Below are positions 20,152 through 29,129 of a DNA stretch of 64,000 nt, piece by piece. The DNA is taken from assembly GCF_000423485.1 (NCBI RefSeq), contig NZ_AUIB01000006.1:84294-148293 (forward strand). Reading direction: 5' to 3'. This DNA is from Propionimicrobium lymphophilum DSM 4903. GTDB taxonomy: Bacteria; Actinomycetota; Actinomycetes; Propionibacteriales; Propionibacteriaceae. The notes beneath the pieces were generated by a model. The model was not told the DNA's origin. It ran no database searches and saw nothing but the letters and a program-made list of their open reading frames with translations. Position numbers and translations under genes: made by a program. Each line of letters begins with the position of its first letter. The stretch's first letter is position 1.

Positions 20152-20997
20152 CTAGCGATCCACTCGCAATGTGGTCAGCGCATCGGCCACCAGCTTCGCC
20201 CGGGGCCCGTCGCCGATGGTGATGCAGCTTATGAAGATGCCCATGCTCTCGGGATCGCCAGTGTCGATGACAATGACGGTGACCGTGTCACCGGGGATCC
20301 CAGGCAGCTCCCTGGGTTCGCTGATCCGAACGTTCATCTGGTAAATCCAGCCGTTGAAGGCACCTACGTTGTAGGCCTCGTCCTTAATGGTCTCGACCCC
20401 GGTGACGCCGTAATAGTAACCCGAGATGGACATGCATTCTGCAGACTGCCTAGCCGTGGTGGCCATATCCGTGAAACCGTCGACGGTGTTCACTGCGCCA
20501 ACGGCCATGTTCGACATCCACCCGTTAGAAACCGCGTCGTATTGGCTTTGCAGGTCTGAAATCCAAGGCAAATGGAACATGTGGCTGTCCCAGCCGGGGA
20601 TCTTTTCGATGCTCAGGTTTCCGCCGTGCAGCCTGGAATCGTTTGGGTAGTCGATGTCTCGAGAGACAGCCGTATAGGGGCAGGCGATCATGCTTTGGTC
20701 GGGCGAAGGAGATTCTTCGGTGGGAGGAGATTTTTCGTCCCAACCGGAGATAGTTGGCTTGGAGCTGTTCGTGTCTTCCACGACGGGGGAGGAGGGCTTG
20801 GACCTAGTTGGTCCGGAACCGATAAGCCAGATCACTAGTCCGATCGCGCAAAGCACAGCGATAAGGACGATCACCAAGTTCCAGTTCGGGCGGATTGAGT
20901 TGCGGGACATCGAAGTCCACGACGTTCCATCCCAATAACGCTCGCCACGCCCATCCGGGTCGGGGTACCAGCCTGCGGGAACCTGCTGATTTCGCAT
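20152..20997 (-). CDS. DUF2510 domain membrane-anchored protein
   Basis: This 281-aa protein begins with a DUF2510 motif (PAGWYPDPDG...RYWDGTSWT), a short aromatic repeat common at the N-terminus of actinobacterial membrane proteins. One membrane helix follows near residues 40-62, then a Ser/Pro-rich linker and an extracytoplasmic domain of about 190 residues with two cysteines. Its role is not known. It is divergent from glnA2 and followed after seven bases by map. Confidence 0.75.
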   Translation of the reverse strand: MRNQQVPAGWYPDPDGRGERYWDGTSWTSMSRNSIRPNWNLVIVLIAVLCAIGLVIWLIGSGPTRSKPSSPVVEDTNSSKPTISGWDEKSPPTEESPSPDQSMIACPYTAVSRDIDYPNDSRLHGGNLSIEKIPGWDSHMFHLPWISDLQSQYDAVSNGWMSNMAVGAVNTVDGFTDMATTARQSAECMSISGYYYGVTGVETIKDEAYNVGAFNGWIYQMNVRISEPRELPGIPGDTVTVIVIDTGDPESMGIFISCITIGDGPRAKLVADALTTLRVDR

Positions 20998-21003
20998 ATT
21001 GCA

Positions 21004-21009
21004 ATTCTA
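21004..21009 (-). promoter_or_regulatory. -10 box of a probable leaderless transcript (DUF2510 gene)
   Basis: On the minus strand TAGAAT ends six bases before the ATG at 20997 and no ribosome-binding site is present, as expected for leaderless mRNA. Confidence 0.45.
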
Positions 21010-21045
21010 TGGTCGATGCTCAGCGCGAATGGCAAACTAGAGATC

Positions 21046-22380
21046 ATGGATCGTCAAACCGAATATGTGCTGCGCTCGGTCGCCGAGCACGATGTTCAAT
21101 TCATCCGCCTGTGGTTCACGGACGTGCTCGGATTCTTGAAATCCGTGGCTATCTCGCCCGCAGAGTTGGAGAGCGCGCTCGCCGAAGGCATCGGTTTCGA
21201 TGGTTCTGCGATCGAGGGCTTCGCCCGAATTTTCGAGGCGGACATGATCGCTCACCCAGATACAGCGAGCTTCCAGATACTGCCCTGGCGCAAGAACGCC
21301 CCGACGGCGAGAATGTTTTGCGACATTTTGATGCCGGACGGCTCGCCTGCGCTTTCCGACCCCCGAAACGTGCTCAAGCGGGCCATGAACCGGGCAGCGG
21401 ACATGGGCTTTACCTTCTACCTGCACCCGGAGATCGAGTTCTTCCTTTTCCGCGAACCAGTCATCCCCGGCGAGGTGCCAACCCCGCTTGATGCAGGCGG
21501 CTACTTCGACCACACGATCATGGACGAGGGCACTGAATTCCGCAGCGTAGCCATCGAGATGCTTGAGCAGCTCGGCATCTCGGTGGAGTTCAGCCACCAC
21601 GAGGGCGCGCCCGGCCAGCACGAGATCGACCTGCGCTACGCAGACGCCCTAACCATGAGCGACAACATCATGACGTTCCGCGTCGTGCTGAAGGAGGTTG
21701 CGGCCCAGCAGGGCATCCACGCGTCGTTCATGCCGAAGCCATTCACGGATCAGCCTGGCTCCGGAATGCACACCCACATGAGCCTCTTCGAGGGTGATAC
21801 CAACGCCTTCTACGACGCGGCCGATGAGGTTCGCCTAAGCAAGATCGGCAAGCACTTCGTCGCCGGACTGCTGGCGCACGCTCGCGAGATCACCGCTGTT
21901 ACCAACCAGTGGGTGAACTCGTACAAGCGGTTGAACTGGGGCGGGGAGGCGCCCAATTACGTCTCGTGGGGACGCAGCAACCGTTCCGCTTTGGTGCGCG
22001 TACCGCTGTTCAAGCCGCAGAAGGCTAGCTCGGCGCGAATCGAATATCGCTGCCTGGACTCAGCGACGAACCCGTATCTAGCGTTCGCCCTGTTGCTCAA
22101 CGCTGGCCTCGACGGCATCGAGCGCGAGCTACCGCTGCCTGATGAATCTGAGGACGACGTCTGGTCGTTCAGCGAGCGCGAACGTCAGGCGATGGGCATC
22201 GAAAATCTGCCCCGCAGTTTGGGGTCGGCGATCGACCTGATGGAAAAGAGCGAACTGGTTGCAGACACCCTCGGCGAGCACGTCTTCGACTACTTCCTGC
22301 GAAACAAGAAGGCTGAGTTCGACGCCTATCGCTCGCAGGTTACCCGCCACGAGTTGGCCACGATGCTGGGCAGGGTCTAG
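21046..22380 (+). CDS. glnA2: Glutamine synthetase family enzyme, GlnA2 type
   Basis: The 444-aa protein has the glutamine synthetase catalytic fold: the GIGFDGSAIEGF motif, PEIEFFLF metal-binding strand, and PGSGMHTHMSL. The ATG at 21046 matches the conserved family start (MDRQTEYVLRS); the open frame begins ten codons earlier. The region where class I enzymes carry the adenylylated tyrosine has no tyrosine here, so GlnE probably does not control it. In mycobacteria GlnA2 is near glnE, as here. It ends tail to tail with the next gene, sharing four bases. Confidence 0.93.
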   Translation: MDRQTEYVLRSVAEHDVQFIRLWFTDVLGFLKSVAISPAELESALAEGIGFDGSAIEGFARIFEADMIAHPDTASFQILPWRKNAPTARMFCDILMPDGSPALSDPRNVLKRAMNRAADMGFTFYLHPEIEFFLFREPVIPGEVPTPLDAGGYFDHTIMDEGTEFRSVAIEMLEQLGISVEFSHHEGAPGQHEIDLRYADALTMSDNIMTFRVVLKEVAAQQGIHASFMPKPFTDQPGSGMHTHMSLFEGDTNAFYDAADEVRLSKIGKHFVAGLLAHAREITAVTNQWVNSYKRLNWGGEAPNYVSWGRSNRSALVRVPLFKPQKASSARIEYRCLDSATNPYLAFALLLNAGLDGIERELPLPDESEDDVWSFSERERQAMGIENLPRSLGSAIDLMEKSELVADTLGEHVFDYFLRNKKAEFDAYRSQVTRHELATMLGRV

Positions 22381-23123
22381 GGGCGAACCTGGTAGATAGG
22401 CAGCATCCGTTCCGTCTCGTCGGCGTGCGCTCCGGAGACGGAAAGCCTGCCGGAAGAGAAGACACGGTCCCAATCGTCCAGCCCGGTGGCAAGCGCCAGG
22501 AAGGTTTTCGCGTCCGTCTCTACGACGTTGGGCGGTGTGCCGCGCCGGTGGGTTGGGCCGTCGCCAAACGCGCCGACCTGGACAGCCGAGTATGGCGGGA
22601 CCCTAACCTCAATGGATTGTCCTGGGTAGCGCTCTGCAAGCACGGACAGTAGCGCCCGGATGGCCTCCCCAAGCAGCTGCCTGGTCGGGGTTTCGCCCGC
22701 GCCGTAAATGAGCACGCAAAGTTCGATGATGTTGGCGCGCAGATAGTCCATCAGCCTAGCGATGCCGTACTGAGTATTAACGGTGTTCGGCAGCGAACTA
22801 TCGTTTACCGTAGAGAGTAGGTCGCCGCTCAGCGGGGCGAGCTGACGGAGTAATACCGGTGTGGTGGTTGCTGCCAATTCTTCGATGCTCTCCTGAGTGG
22901 CATCGGATTGCAGCTCCCTTTGGTAAAGGTGATCGCTAAGCGTTCCGGGATAGCCGGAGGTCGGATTGTTTAGCGACAACAGGCAGGTGTTTGCCATGTA
23001 TAGGAGAGTGGCGGCTTCTTTGGCTTCGCAGCGGCCGCTATTGGCGACTTCTGCGAGTTGCAGGCAGAAGGTATCGGCAACCCGCTCCAAGGCTGCTTTT
23101 GCTCGCGTTGCCAATAATGCCAC
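22377..23123 (-). CDS. Sterol-carrier-like (bacterial SCP) family protein
   Basis: The product is 248 aa, cytosolic, mostly helical in the N-terminal half. The C-terminal half carries the bacterial SCP-like pattern: VRVPPYSAVQ, then HRRGTPPNVVETDAKTFL and a final SGRLSVSGAHADE. Such proteins are widespread in actinobacteria between the two glutamine synthetase loci. A ligand or partner is not established. There is no sign of a link to sterols in this organism. Confidence 0.7.
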   Translation of the reverse strand: MALLATRAKAALERVADTFCLQLAEVANSGRCEAKEAATLLYMANTCLLSLNNPTSGYPGTLSDHLYQRELQSDATQESIEELAATTTPVLLRQLAPLSGDLLSTVNDSSLPNTVNTQYGIARLMDYLRANIIELCVLIYGAGETPTRQLLGEAIRALLSVLAERYPGQSIEVRVPPYSAVQVGAFGDGPTHRRGTPPNVVETDAKTFLALATGLDDWDRVFSSGRLSVSGAHADETERMLPIYQVRP

Positions 23124-23279
23124 CCTCTAAAAATAAAAATGTAATGTCGCAGTTTCGTAACAATTCGGTTAACGTCTAGAGAATTATTTCAACTGCTTCG
23201 ATTCGTTAATGCTATCTCGTCTGACTAGCCATTGCGCGCTAACTACAATTGAAAAACCAAGGCACTAAAGGGAAAGCTA

Positions 23280-26192
23280 ATGGATCGGTTGAATACTGCC
23301 GCGGGCGAATTCGCCAGGCTCGGCTTCGTAAACGTGTCGGCTGCGATAAAACTTTTTTTCGACGAAGTCGTCGACGTGCTTCCGCAAGTTAGCTTCGACC
23401 CGGGCGAAATCGCGCTTGGCGCGGTGCCCGATTTGGCTCTGGCGGGTGTCGCGGCCCTTGCCCAAACTGCCCCAGAAAAGCTCCGTGAGGTCTGGCAGGA
23501 CGATGGTGCACGATCCCGGCTGATCGCCGTGTTGGGCGGAAGTGAGGCGCTGAATCTTCATCTTCGCGCGCACCCCGACCAGCTAGACGCATTTTTCGTC
23601 GAACCGGTCAGGTCCAAAAAGATCGCCGAGAGACTCGCAAAAACTGTAGCCACCGACGATGGCAGTCACGCCCCAATCGACAGGCTGAGGCTGGCCAACA
23701 AGTGGGAGCTGCTACGCATCGCGGCGCGCGACCTCATCGAGAAGGAGCCCCTGGAGATCCTCGAGGACGTGGCAGCAGAGCTGGCAGATCTTGCCGACGC
23801 GGTCGTCGAGGGCGCCCTGGAGGTGGCGAAGGAATTTGTGCCCGACTGGGAGAAGGTCAGGCTGGGTGTCGTCGCCATGGGTAAGTGCGGCGGTCAGGAA
23901 CTCAATTACCTTTCTGACGTAGACGTTATCTTCGTCGCTGAACCTGCCGGCGATGCCTCCGTGAGCGAGGCGATGCAGATCGCCAGCAAATGGGCGGGGG
24001 CGGCGTCGAGGGTCTGCTCTGAGTTCACTAGCACCGGATCGATCTGGCAGTTGGACGCTGCGCTTCGTCCCGAGGGCAAGTCGGGGCCGCTGGTTCGCAC
24101 CCTGGAGTCGTGCCAGGCCTACTACGAAAAATGGGCGGAAAATTGGGAATTCCAGGCCATGCTGAAGGCTCGTCCCCAAGCCGGCGACATGGATCTGGCC
24201 CAGAAATTCTGCGACATCGTCTACGAAAAGGTTTGGCAGGCCGGCGGCCAAGAAAACTTCATTACCCAAATGCAGGCCATGCGCAAACGAGTGGTAGATA
24301 ACATTCCCGAGCGCCATCGCTCGCGGGAAATTAAACTCGGTTCAGGTGGGCTGCGAGATGTCGAATTCACCGTCCAGCTTTTGCAGCTAGTCCACGGCCG
24401 GGCCGATGAAAGGCTTCGCCAGAGGGGCACGCTGCCTGCGTTAAGGGCGCTCGTCGAACACGGCTACATCGGCAGGGTTGACGGTGCCATGCTCGAGCGC
24501 GCCTACAAATTCGCCAGGGTTTTAGAGCATCGTGAGCAGCTATTCAGGCTTCGCAGAACTCACCTGATGCCCATCGACGAGGAATCGCTGGGGCGGTTGG
24601 CCAGGCAGGTGGGTTCTGAATCTGGCAAGGCGCTGTTCGAGGATTGGAAGTCTTCAACTAGGACCGTCCTTCGCCTGCAGCAGAGGGTTTTCTATTCGCC
24701 GCTTTTGGATGCGGTGAGCAAGCTCAGCACGGATTCTCTGCGGCTTTCGGCGAAGGCCGCGCAAGACAGGCTGTGGGCGCTCGGCTTCTCGGACGCCAAG
24801 GCTGCGCTCGGCCATATCGAAGCGCTGACGGAGGGCTTCACCAGGGCCGCAGAGATCCAGCGGCAGCTGCTGCCAGCCATGCTGCAGTGGTTCAGCGAGG
24901 GCCCGAACCCGGATCTTGGCATTTTGTCGTTCCGCAGACTGAGCGAGGACATGGGCAAGACGAGCTGGTATCTGCGAGCGCTGCGCGACGAAGGTTCCAT
25001 GGCGGAACGACTCGCTAAGATTCTCTCGGCAAGCCGGTACGCCAGTGATTTGCTGCGCAGGGACGCCTCGATGGTTCAATTCTTGTCGGACGATTCTCTC
25101 TTGGTGCCGAGGGCGCGAGAGGATCTCGTCTCGTCGATGCTGATGGCGGCGAATCGGCATCGCAAGCCGGAGGATTCTGCCGCAGCCGTTCGTGCGCTGC
25201 GCAGGAGGGAGCTGTTCAGGCTTGCGGTCGGTGACGTCTTGGGCATTATCGACCTTGAGGCTCTCGGTCGCGGGTTGTCCGATCTCGCTGACGCCACGAT
25301 CGAGGCCGCCCTTGACATTGCTAGGCGGGTCGAGGACGTCGACGTACCGATAGGCATTGTCGCCATGGGACGCTGGGGCGGTGGGGAGCTGAGCTACGCT
25401 TCAGACGTTGATGCCATGGTGGTGGTCGGCAACGATGCCGACAGCGAACAGATTTCTGCCGCCGGCAGGGTAATCGCGACCGCGCGCAAGATACTTAATG
25501 CGCCCGGCCCCGACCCGTCGCTGGAGATCGACCTTGGGCTTCGTCCCGAGGGTAGAAAAGGCGCGATGGTGCGCACTGTGGGCAGCTATCAGGCCTACTA
25601 CGACAAGTGGAGCGACACTTGGGAGGCGCAGGCGTTGGTCCGGGCCAGATACGGCGCGGGCGACGAGGCCTTGGTCGACGAACTGCTGCAGTTCATCAAC
25701 CCACTCAGGTGGCCGGAAGGTGGGCTGAGCGACAAGCAAGTGACGGCGATCCGCAAGCTGAAGGCAAGAATGGAGACCGAGCGTGCGGGTCGAAACGCCC
25801 AGCGAAACTTGAAGCTTGGGCCAGGTGGGTTGAGCGACGTCGAGTGGACGGTTCAACTCATCCAGATGCAAAAGGCCGCCGAGGTGGAAGAGCTCAGGGC
25901 GACGGGTACGCTGCCTGCGCTGCAAGCCGCGACAGACGCCGGACTGGTAGATCCTGATGATGCACACCATCTCGCCGAGGCCTGGACGTTGGCTTCCGAA
26001 CTTCGAAATAGCGCGATGCTAGTACGGGGCAGGGCTTCGGATCTCCTTCCCGGCGACTACCGAGATATCGCAGCCATGGGCATGCTCCTGGGCTACGGGC
26101 GAGGCGAGTCGTCCACGCTCATCGGGAAGTGGGAACGCACGGCTAGGCTCGCAGATAAGGTCGTCGAGCGAGAGTTCTGGGGTAGAAAGTGA
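23280..26192 (+). CDS. glnE: Bifunctional glutamine-synthetase adenylyltransferase/deadenylylase
   Basis: The 970-aa regulator adds AMP to, or removes it from, the tyrosine of class I glutamine synthetase according to nitrogen status. Two nucleotidyltransferase domains in tandem are visible, each with the metal-binding pattern: MGKCGGQELNYLSDVDV (about residue 200) and MGRWGGGELSYASDVDA (about residue 700). Its expected target GlnA1 is encoded less than 1 kb downstream on the opposite strand. TACAAT near 23248 may be the -10 box. The stop overlaps the next start as GTGA, so the reductase gene is translationally coupled. Confidence 0.95.
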   Translation: MDRLNTAAGEFARLGFVNVSAAIKLFFDEVVDVLPQVSFDPGEIALGAVPDLALAGVAALAQTAPEKLREVWQDDGARSRLIAVLGGSEALNLHLRAHPDQLDAFFVEPVRSKKIAERLAKTVATDDGSHAPIDRLRLANKWELLRIAARDLIEKEPLEILEDVAAELADLADAVVEGALEVAKEFVPDWEKVRLGVVAMGKCGGQELNYLSDVDVIFVAEPAGDASVSEAMQIASKWAGAASRVCSEFTSTGSIWQLDAALRPEGKSGPLVRTLESCQAYYEKWAENWEFQAMLKARPQAGDMDLAQKFCDIVYEKVWQAGGQENFITQMQAMRKRVVDNIPERHRSREIKLGSGGLRDVEFTVQLLQLVHGRADERLRQRGTLPALRALVEHGYIGRVDGAMLERAYKFARVLEHREQLFRLRRTHLMPIDEESLGRLARQVGSESGKALFEDWKSSTRTVLRLQQRVFYSPLLDAVSKLSTDSLRLSAKAAQDRLWALGFSDAKAALGHIEALTEGFTRAAEIQRQLLPAMLQWFSEGPNPDLGILSFRRLSEDMGKTSWYLRALRDEGSMAERLAKILSASRYASDLLRRDASMVQFLSDDSLLVPRAREDLVSSMLMAANRHRKPEDSAAAVRALRRRELFRLAVGDVLGIIDLEALGRGLSDLADATIEAALDIARRVEDVDVPIGIVAMGRWGGGELSYASDVDAMVVVGNDADSEQISAAGRVIATARKILNAPGPDPSLEIDLGLRPEGRKGAMVRTVGSYQAYYDKWSDTWEAQALVRARYGAGDEALVDELLQFINPLRWPEGGLSDKQVTAIRKLKARMETERAGRNAQRNLKLGPGGLSDVEWTVQLIQMQKAAEVEELRATGTLPALQAATDAGLVDPDDAHHLAEAWTLASELRNSAMLVRGRASDLLPGDYRDIAAMGMLLGYGRGESSTLIGKWERTARLADKVVEREFWGRK

Positions 26193-26929
26193 AGATTTTG
26201 GTGCTCGGCGGAGCAAGTCAGATCGGGGTCGCGATAGCTAAACGGGCGGCGAAGGGCTCGCCAAGCACGGCGATCTTGGCTGCGCGCCCAGGATCTAGCC
26301 ACATCGAACAGGCGGTGGCGCAACTCAAGGCGAGCTCGATCGAAGTCGAGACGATCGATTTCGATGCCACCGATATTGCCTCGCACCCCAAGGTGATCTG
26401 GGAAGCTTTCAAGACTCGAGTCGATCTCGCCGTCGTCGCGTTCGGTGTGCTGGGCGACGAAGAAACCTGGCGAGACCACTCGGAGACGGTCCAACTCGCA
26501 CAGGTGAATTTCACCGCGGCGCTGAGCGTTGGCGCGCTGCTCGCAGAGGCGATGAAGGCCCAAGAAAAAATTGCTGGTAGCAGGGGAAAGATCGTCGCGA
26601 TCAGCTCGGTAGCAGGGGAGCGTGTTCGTCGTTCCAACTTCGTGTACGGCGCAACCAAGGCCGGCATGGACGCGTACTACCGAAAGCTCGGGGACGCACT
26701 TGGTGACGACATTCAGGTTCTAGTCGTGCGCCCTGGAGCCGTCTCGACCCGAATGGTCTCTGGGCGCAAGCAGGTGCCGCTCACCTCCTCGCCCGAGCAC
26801 GTCGCAGATCGTGTCGTCGACGCGCTGAAAAAGAACAAGCGTATGATTCGAGTGCCAAGGATATTCGGCGCTGTGATGACAGTGTTCAAGCTGATTCCTG
26901 ACGCGATCGCCCGCCGGTTCGGGTTGTAA
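26189..26929 (+). CDS. Short-chain dehydrogenase, DprE2-like
   Basis: The 246-aa protein is a Rossmann-fold reductase with a GGASQIG cofactor loop and the YGATK catalytic Tyr-Lys. Segments such as DLAVVAFGVLGD and SSVAGERVRRSNFVYG closely resemble DprE2, the NADH-dependent 2-ulose reductase that makes decaprenyl-phospho-arabinose for arabinan cell walls. No dprE1 partner or arabinosyltransferase is in this window. The GTG start overlaps the glnE stop by four bases. The actual substrate is unknown; another polyprenyl- or nucleotide-sugar is possible. Confidence 0.75.
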   Translation: MKILVLGGASQIGVAIAKRAAKGSPSTAILAARPGSSHIEQAVAQLKASSIEVETIDFDATDIASHPKVIWEAFKTRVDLAVVAFGVLGDEETWRDHSETVQLAQVNFTAALSVGALLAEAMKAQEKIAGSRGKIVAISSVAGERVRRSNFVYGATKAGMDAYYRKLGDALGDDIQVLVVRPGAVSTRMVSGRKQVPLTSSPEHVADRVVDALKKNKRMIRVPRIFGAVMTVFKLIPDAIARRFGL

Positions 26930-26962
26930 ACCGCTCGATTCACTCGTCAATTCGGACAATAA

Positions 26963-27001
26963 AAATTTATGCCCCCCGGCAGAGGGCCAGGAGGCATAAA
27001 A
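26963..27001 (-). terminator. Terminator of glnA1
   Basis: An inverted repeat (TTTATGCC... with ...GGCATAAA, 26967-27000) is followed on the minus strand by ATTTTTATT. It lies 16 bases past the glnA1 stop. Confidence 0.7.
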
Positions 27002-27016
27002 GCTGATCGAGATTAT

Positions 27017-28438
27017 TTAGATCTGGTAGTACAGCTCGAACTCGTAGGGGTGCGGACGCTGCTGCATGTCAGAGATCTCCCTGCGCTTCATCTTGATCCA
27101 GATGTCGATGAGGTCTTCGGTGAAGACGTCACCGGCAAGCAGGAAATCGCGGTCCTTGTCGAGTGCGTCGAGCGCCTCGCCCAGCGACGCGGGAACCTGA
27201 GCGACCTGTTCGTGCTCCTCCGGAGGCAGCTCGTAGAGGTCTTTGTCGATCGGATCGTCAGGCTCGATGCGGTTCTGGATGCCGTCGATGCCGGCGAGCA
27301 AAATCGCTGCGAACGCCAAATACGGGTTCGCCGACGGGTCGGGGCAGCGGAACTCGACTCGTTTTGCCCTCGGGTCGGGGCCGGTCAGCGGGATGCGGAT
27401 GCAGGCCGAACGGTTGGAGGCCGAGTAAACCAGGTTGACCGGTGCCTCGAAGCCCGGAACCAGGCGGCGATAACTGTTGATGCTCGGGTTGGTGAAGGCC
27501 AACAGCGCAGGGCCGTGTTTCAGCAGGCCGCCGATGTACCAGCGAGCAATGTCGGAAAGCTGACCGTAGCTGGTCTCGTCGAAGAACAGCGGCTTGCCGT
27601 CGGCCCACAGCGAGCTGTGCACGTGCATGCCGGAACCGTTGTCGCCGAAAACAGGCTTGGGCATGAAGGTTACGGTCTTGCCAAGTTCCTTGCCGGCGTT
27701 CTTGGAGAGATACTTGAAAAGCATCATGTTGTCCGCGCTCTTCAGCAGCTCGTCGAAGCGCCAGTTGATCTCGGCCTGGCCGGCGGCGCCAACCTCGTGG
27801 TGTGAACGCTCGATCTTCAGGCCCGCGGCCTGGCAGAGTTGAACCATGTAGTCGCGCAAGTCACCGTAGTGGTCGGCGGGTGCAACGGGGAAGTAGCCGC
27901 CCTTCTGGCGAACCTTGTAACCCAGGTTGCCGCGCTCCTCGACGCGTGCCGAGTTCCAGCCTGCGGACTCGGAATCGACCGAGTAGAAGGAGGTGTGCCC
28001 GTTGTTTTCGTAGCGCACGTCGTCGAAAACGTAGAACTCGGCTTCAGGGGCAAGGTACGCGGTGTCTGCGATGCCGGTGGTCTTCAGGTAGTTCTGGGCC
28101 TTGCGGGCAACGTTTCGTGGGTCGCGGCTGAACGGTTCGGCGGTCAGCGGATCCTGCACGAAGAAGTTCATGACCAGCGTCTTAACCTTGCGGAACGGAT
28201 CGATGTAGGCGGAATCCGTGTCGGGCAGCAGGGTCATGTCGGACTTGTCGATGGTCGCGAAGCCCTCCACCGACGAACCGTCGAAGGCTAATCCCTGCTC
28301 GAAAACTTTCTGGTCGATCTCGCTGGCGGGCACCGTGAAGTGCTGCATTACTCCGGGTAGATCACAGAAACGGACATCGACGTTTTCGATGTTCTCTTCC
28401 TTCAGATATGCCTGTAGTTCGTCGGCATTTTTGAACAT
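27017..28438 (-). CDS. glnA: Glutamine synthetase type I
   Basis: The 473-aa enzyme makes glutamine from glutamate, ammonia and ATP, and forms a dodecamer. Motifs seen are FDGSSVEGF, the [11 protein letters not shown] metal strand, and [12 protein letters not shown]. The adenylylation site is intact as a tyrosine in [10 protein letters not shown], so GlnE, encoded nearby, can regulate it. The open frame extends 20 codons further upstream, but the ATG at 28438 has a strong GGAGGG and matches the family start. It corresponds to GlnA1 of mycobacteria. Confidence 0.97.
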   Translation of the reverse strand: MFKNADELQAYLKEENIENVDVRFCDLPGVMQHFTVPASEIDQKVFEQGLAFDGSSVEGFATIDKSDMTLLPDTDSAYIDPFRKVKTLVMNFFVQDPLTAEPFSRDPRNVARKAQNYLKTTGIADTAYLAPEAEFYVFDDVRYENNGHTSFYSVDSESAGWNSARVEERGNLGYKVRQKGGYFPVAPADHYGDLRDYMVQLCQAAGLKIERSHHEVGAAGQAEINWRFDELLKSADNMMLFKYLSKNAGKELGKTVTFMPKPVFGDNGSGMHVHSSLWADGKPLFFDETSYGQLSDIARWYIGGLLKHGPALLAFTNPSINSYRRLVPGFEAPVNLVYSASNRSACIRIPLTGPDPRAKRVEFRCPDPSANPYLAFAAILLAGIDGIQNRIEPDDPIDKDLYELPPEEHEQVAQVPASLGEALDALDKDRDFLLAGDVFTEDLIDIWIKMKRREISDMQQRPHPYEFELYYQI

Positions 28439-28528
28439 AAACCCTCCATTGCTGGTTGCTAGGGGTAACGATAGTCGCCTAATACCGGCTAACGCCACAT
28501 GAATGTTGCAGTTTTGGTTGCGACCTGG

Positions 28529-29050
28529 CTAGTCGAGAGCGGTGTGCATCCTGATCAGACGCAGGTGGTTGCCTTTTTGATCTCCAACCTCTTCGTGTGC
28601 GCCATCGGGTGCCCAGCCGGTTTCCGTCAGCCAGGTGCGCAACTCGTCGTCTGTGCTCGGAATCCACCAGGTTGCACGTTCGAAGCCGTCAATTCGTAGG
28701 GTGTCGACGACGGCGTGCAGCAGCCGGTCTGCGTGGCCGTCTTCCTCGATGACTCGAAATTCTGTGACAACAGCGTCGGAGTCCTCGGAATCAGGATCGT
28801 CGGCGGGGCCGATGGCCGCGAAACCTGCTACGACTTCGCCTGCGAGAGCCACCAGCACCCTGTAGGTGGCAAGCGGGGGAGTGGAGATCGCCTTTCGCCA
28901 GGCCTCCTGCATCTCTTCTAGGTTCAAATTTGCAGATGCCGCAGCTAGCCGGGAATCGGAGCGCATTTGCGCGAGTTGGAGATCGGCGATCGCCGCGGCC
29001 TCTGAGGGCAGCGCGAGACGGACGCGGAAAGCTGATTCATTGTCTCTCAC
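28529..29050 (-). CDS. GNAT family N-acetyltransferase
   Basis: The 173-aa product has the GNAT layout: an N-terminal helix-rich part (LPSEAAAIADLQ), a central strand with EVVAGFAAIGP, and a VTEFRVIEEDGHADRLLHAVVDTLR segment that fits the acetyl-CoA-binding beta-bulge and helix. The usual R/Q-x-x-G-x-G/A loop is weak (EDGHAD). The substrate is unknown. The start is a GTG. It lies between glnA and the RNase J gene. Confidence 0.75.
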   Translation of the reverse strand: MRDNESAFRVRLALPSEAAAIADLQLAQMRSDSRLAAASANLNLEEMQEAWRKAISTPPLATYRVLVALAGEVVAGFAAIGPADDPDSEDSDAVVTEFRVIEEDGHADRLLHAVVDTLRIDGFERATWWIPSTDDELRTWLTETGWAPDGAHEEVGDQKGNHLRLIRMHTALD

Positions 29051-29115
29051 CCCGCCAGTCTAGGTGGGCTAGCTAGCTAAGTGTCGATTTAAGATGCGTC
29101 TTTTCTGAATGTTCG

Positions 29116-29121
29116 TAGAAT
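29116..29121 (+). promoter_or_regulatory. -10 box of a probable leaderless transcript (RNase J gene)
   Basis: TAGAAT lies eight bases before the ATG at 29130; GTG and TTG at 29124 and 29127 are also in frame. No ribosome-binding site is seen. Confidence 0.4.
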
Positions 29122-29129
29122 GAGTGTTG

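Noticed and set aside
26969..28291. Long + strand open frames opposite glnA
   Set aside because: They are shadows of the glutamine synthetase gene, which has all its motifs and a strong ribosome-binding site.
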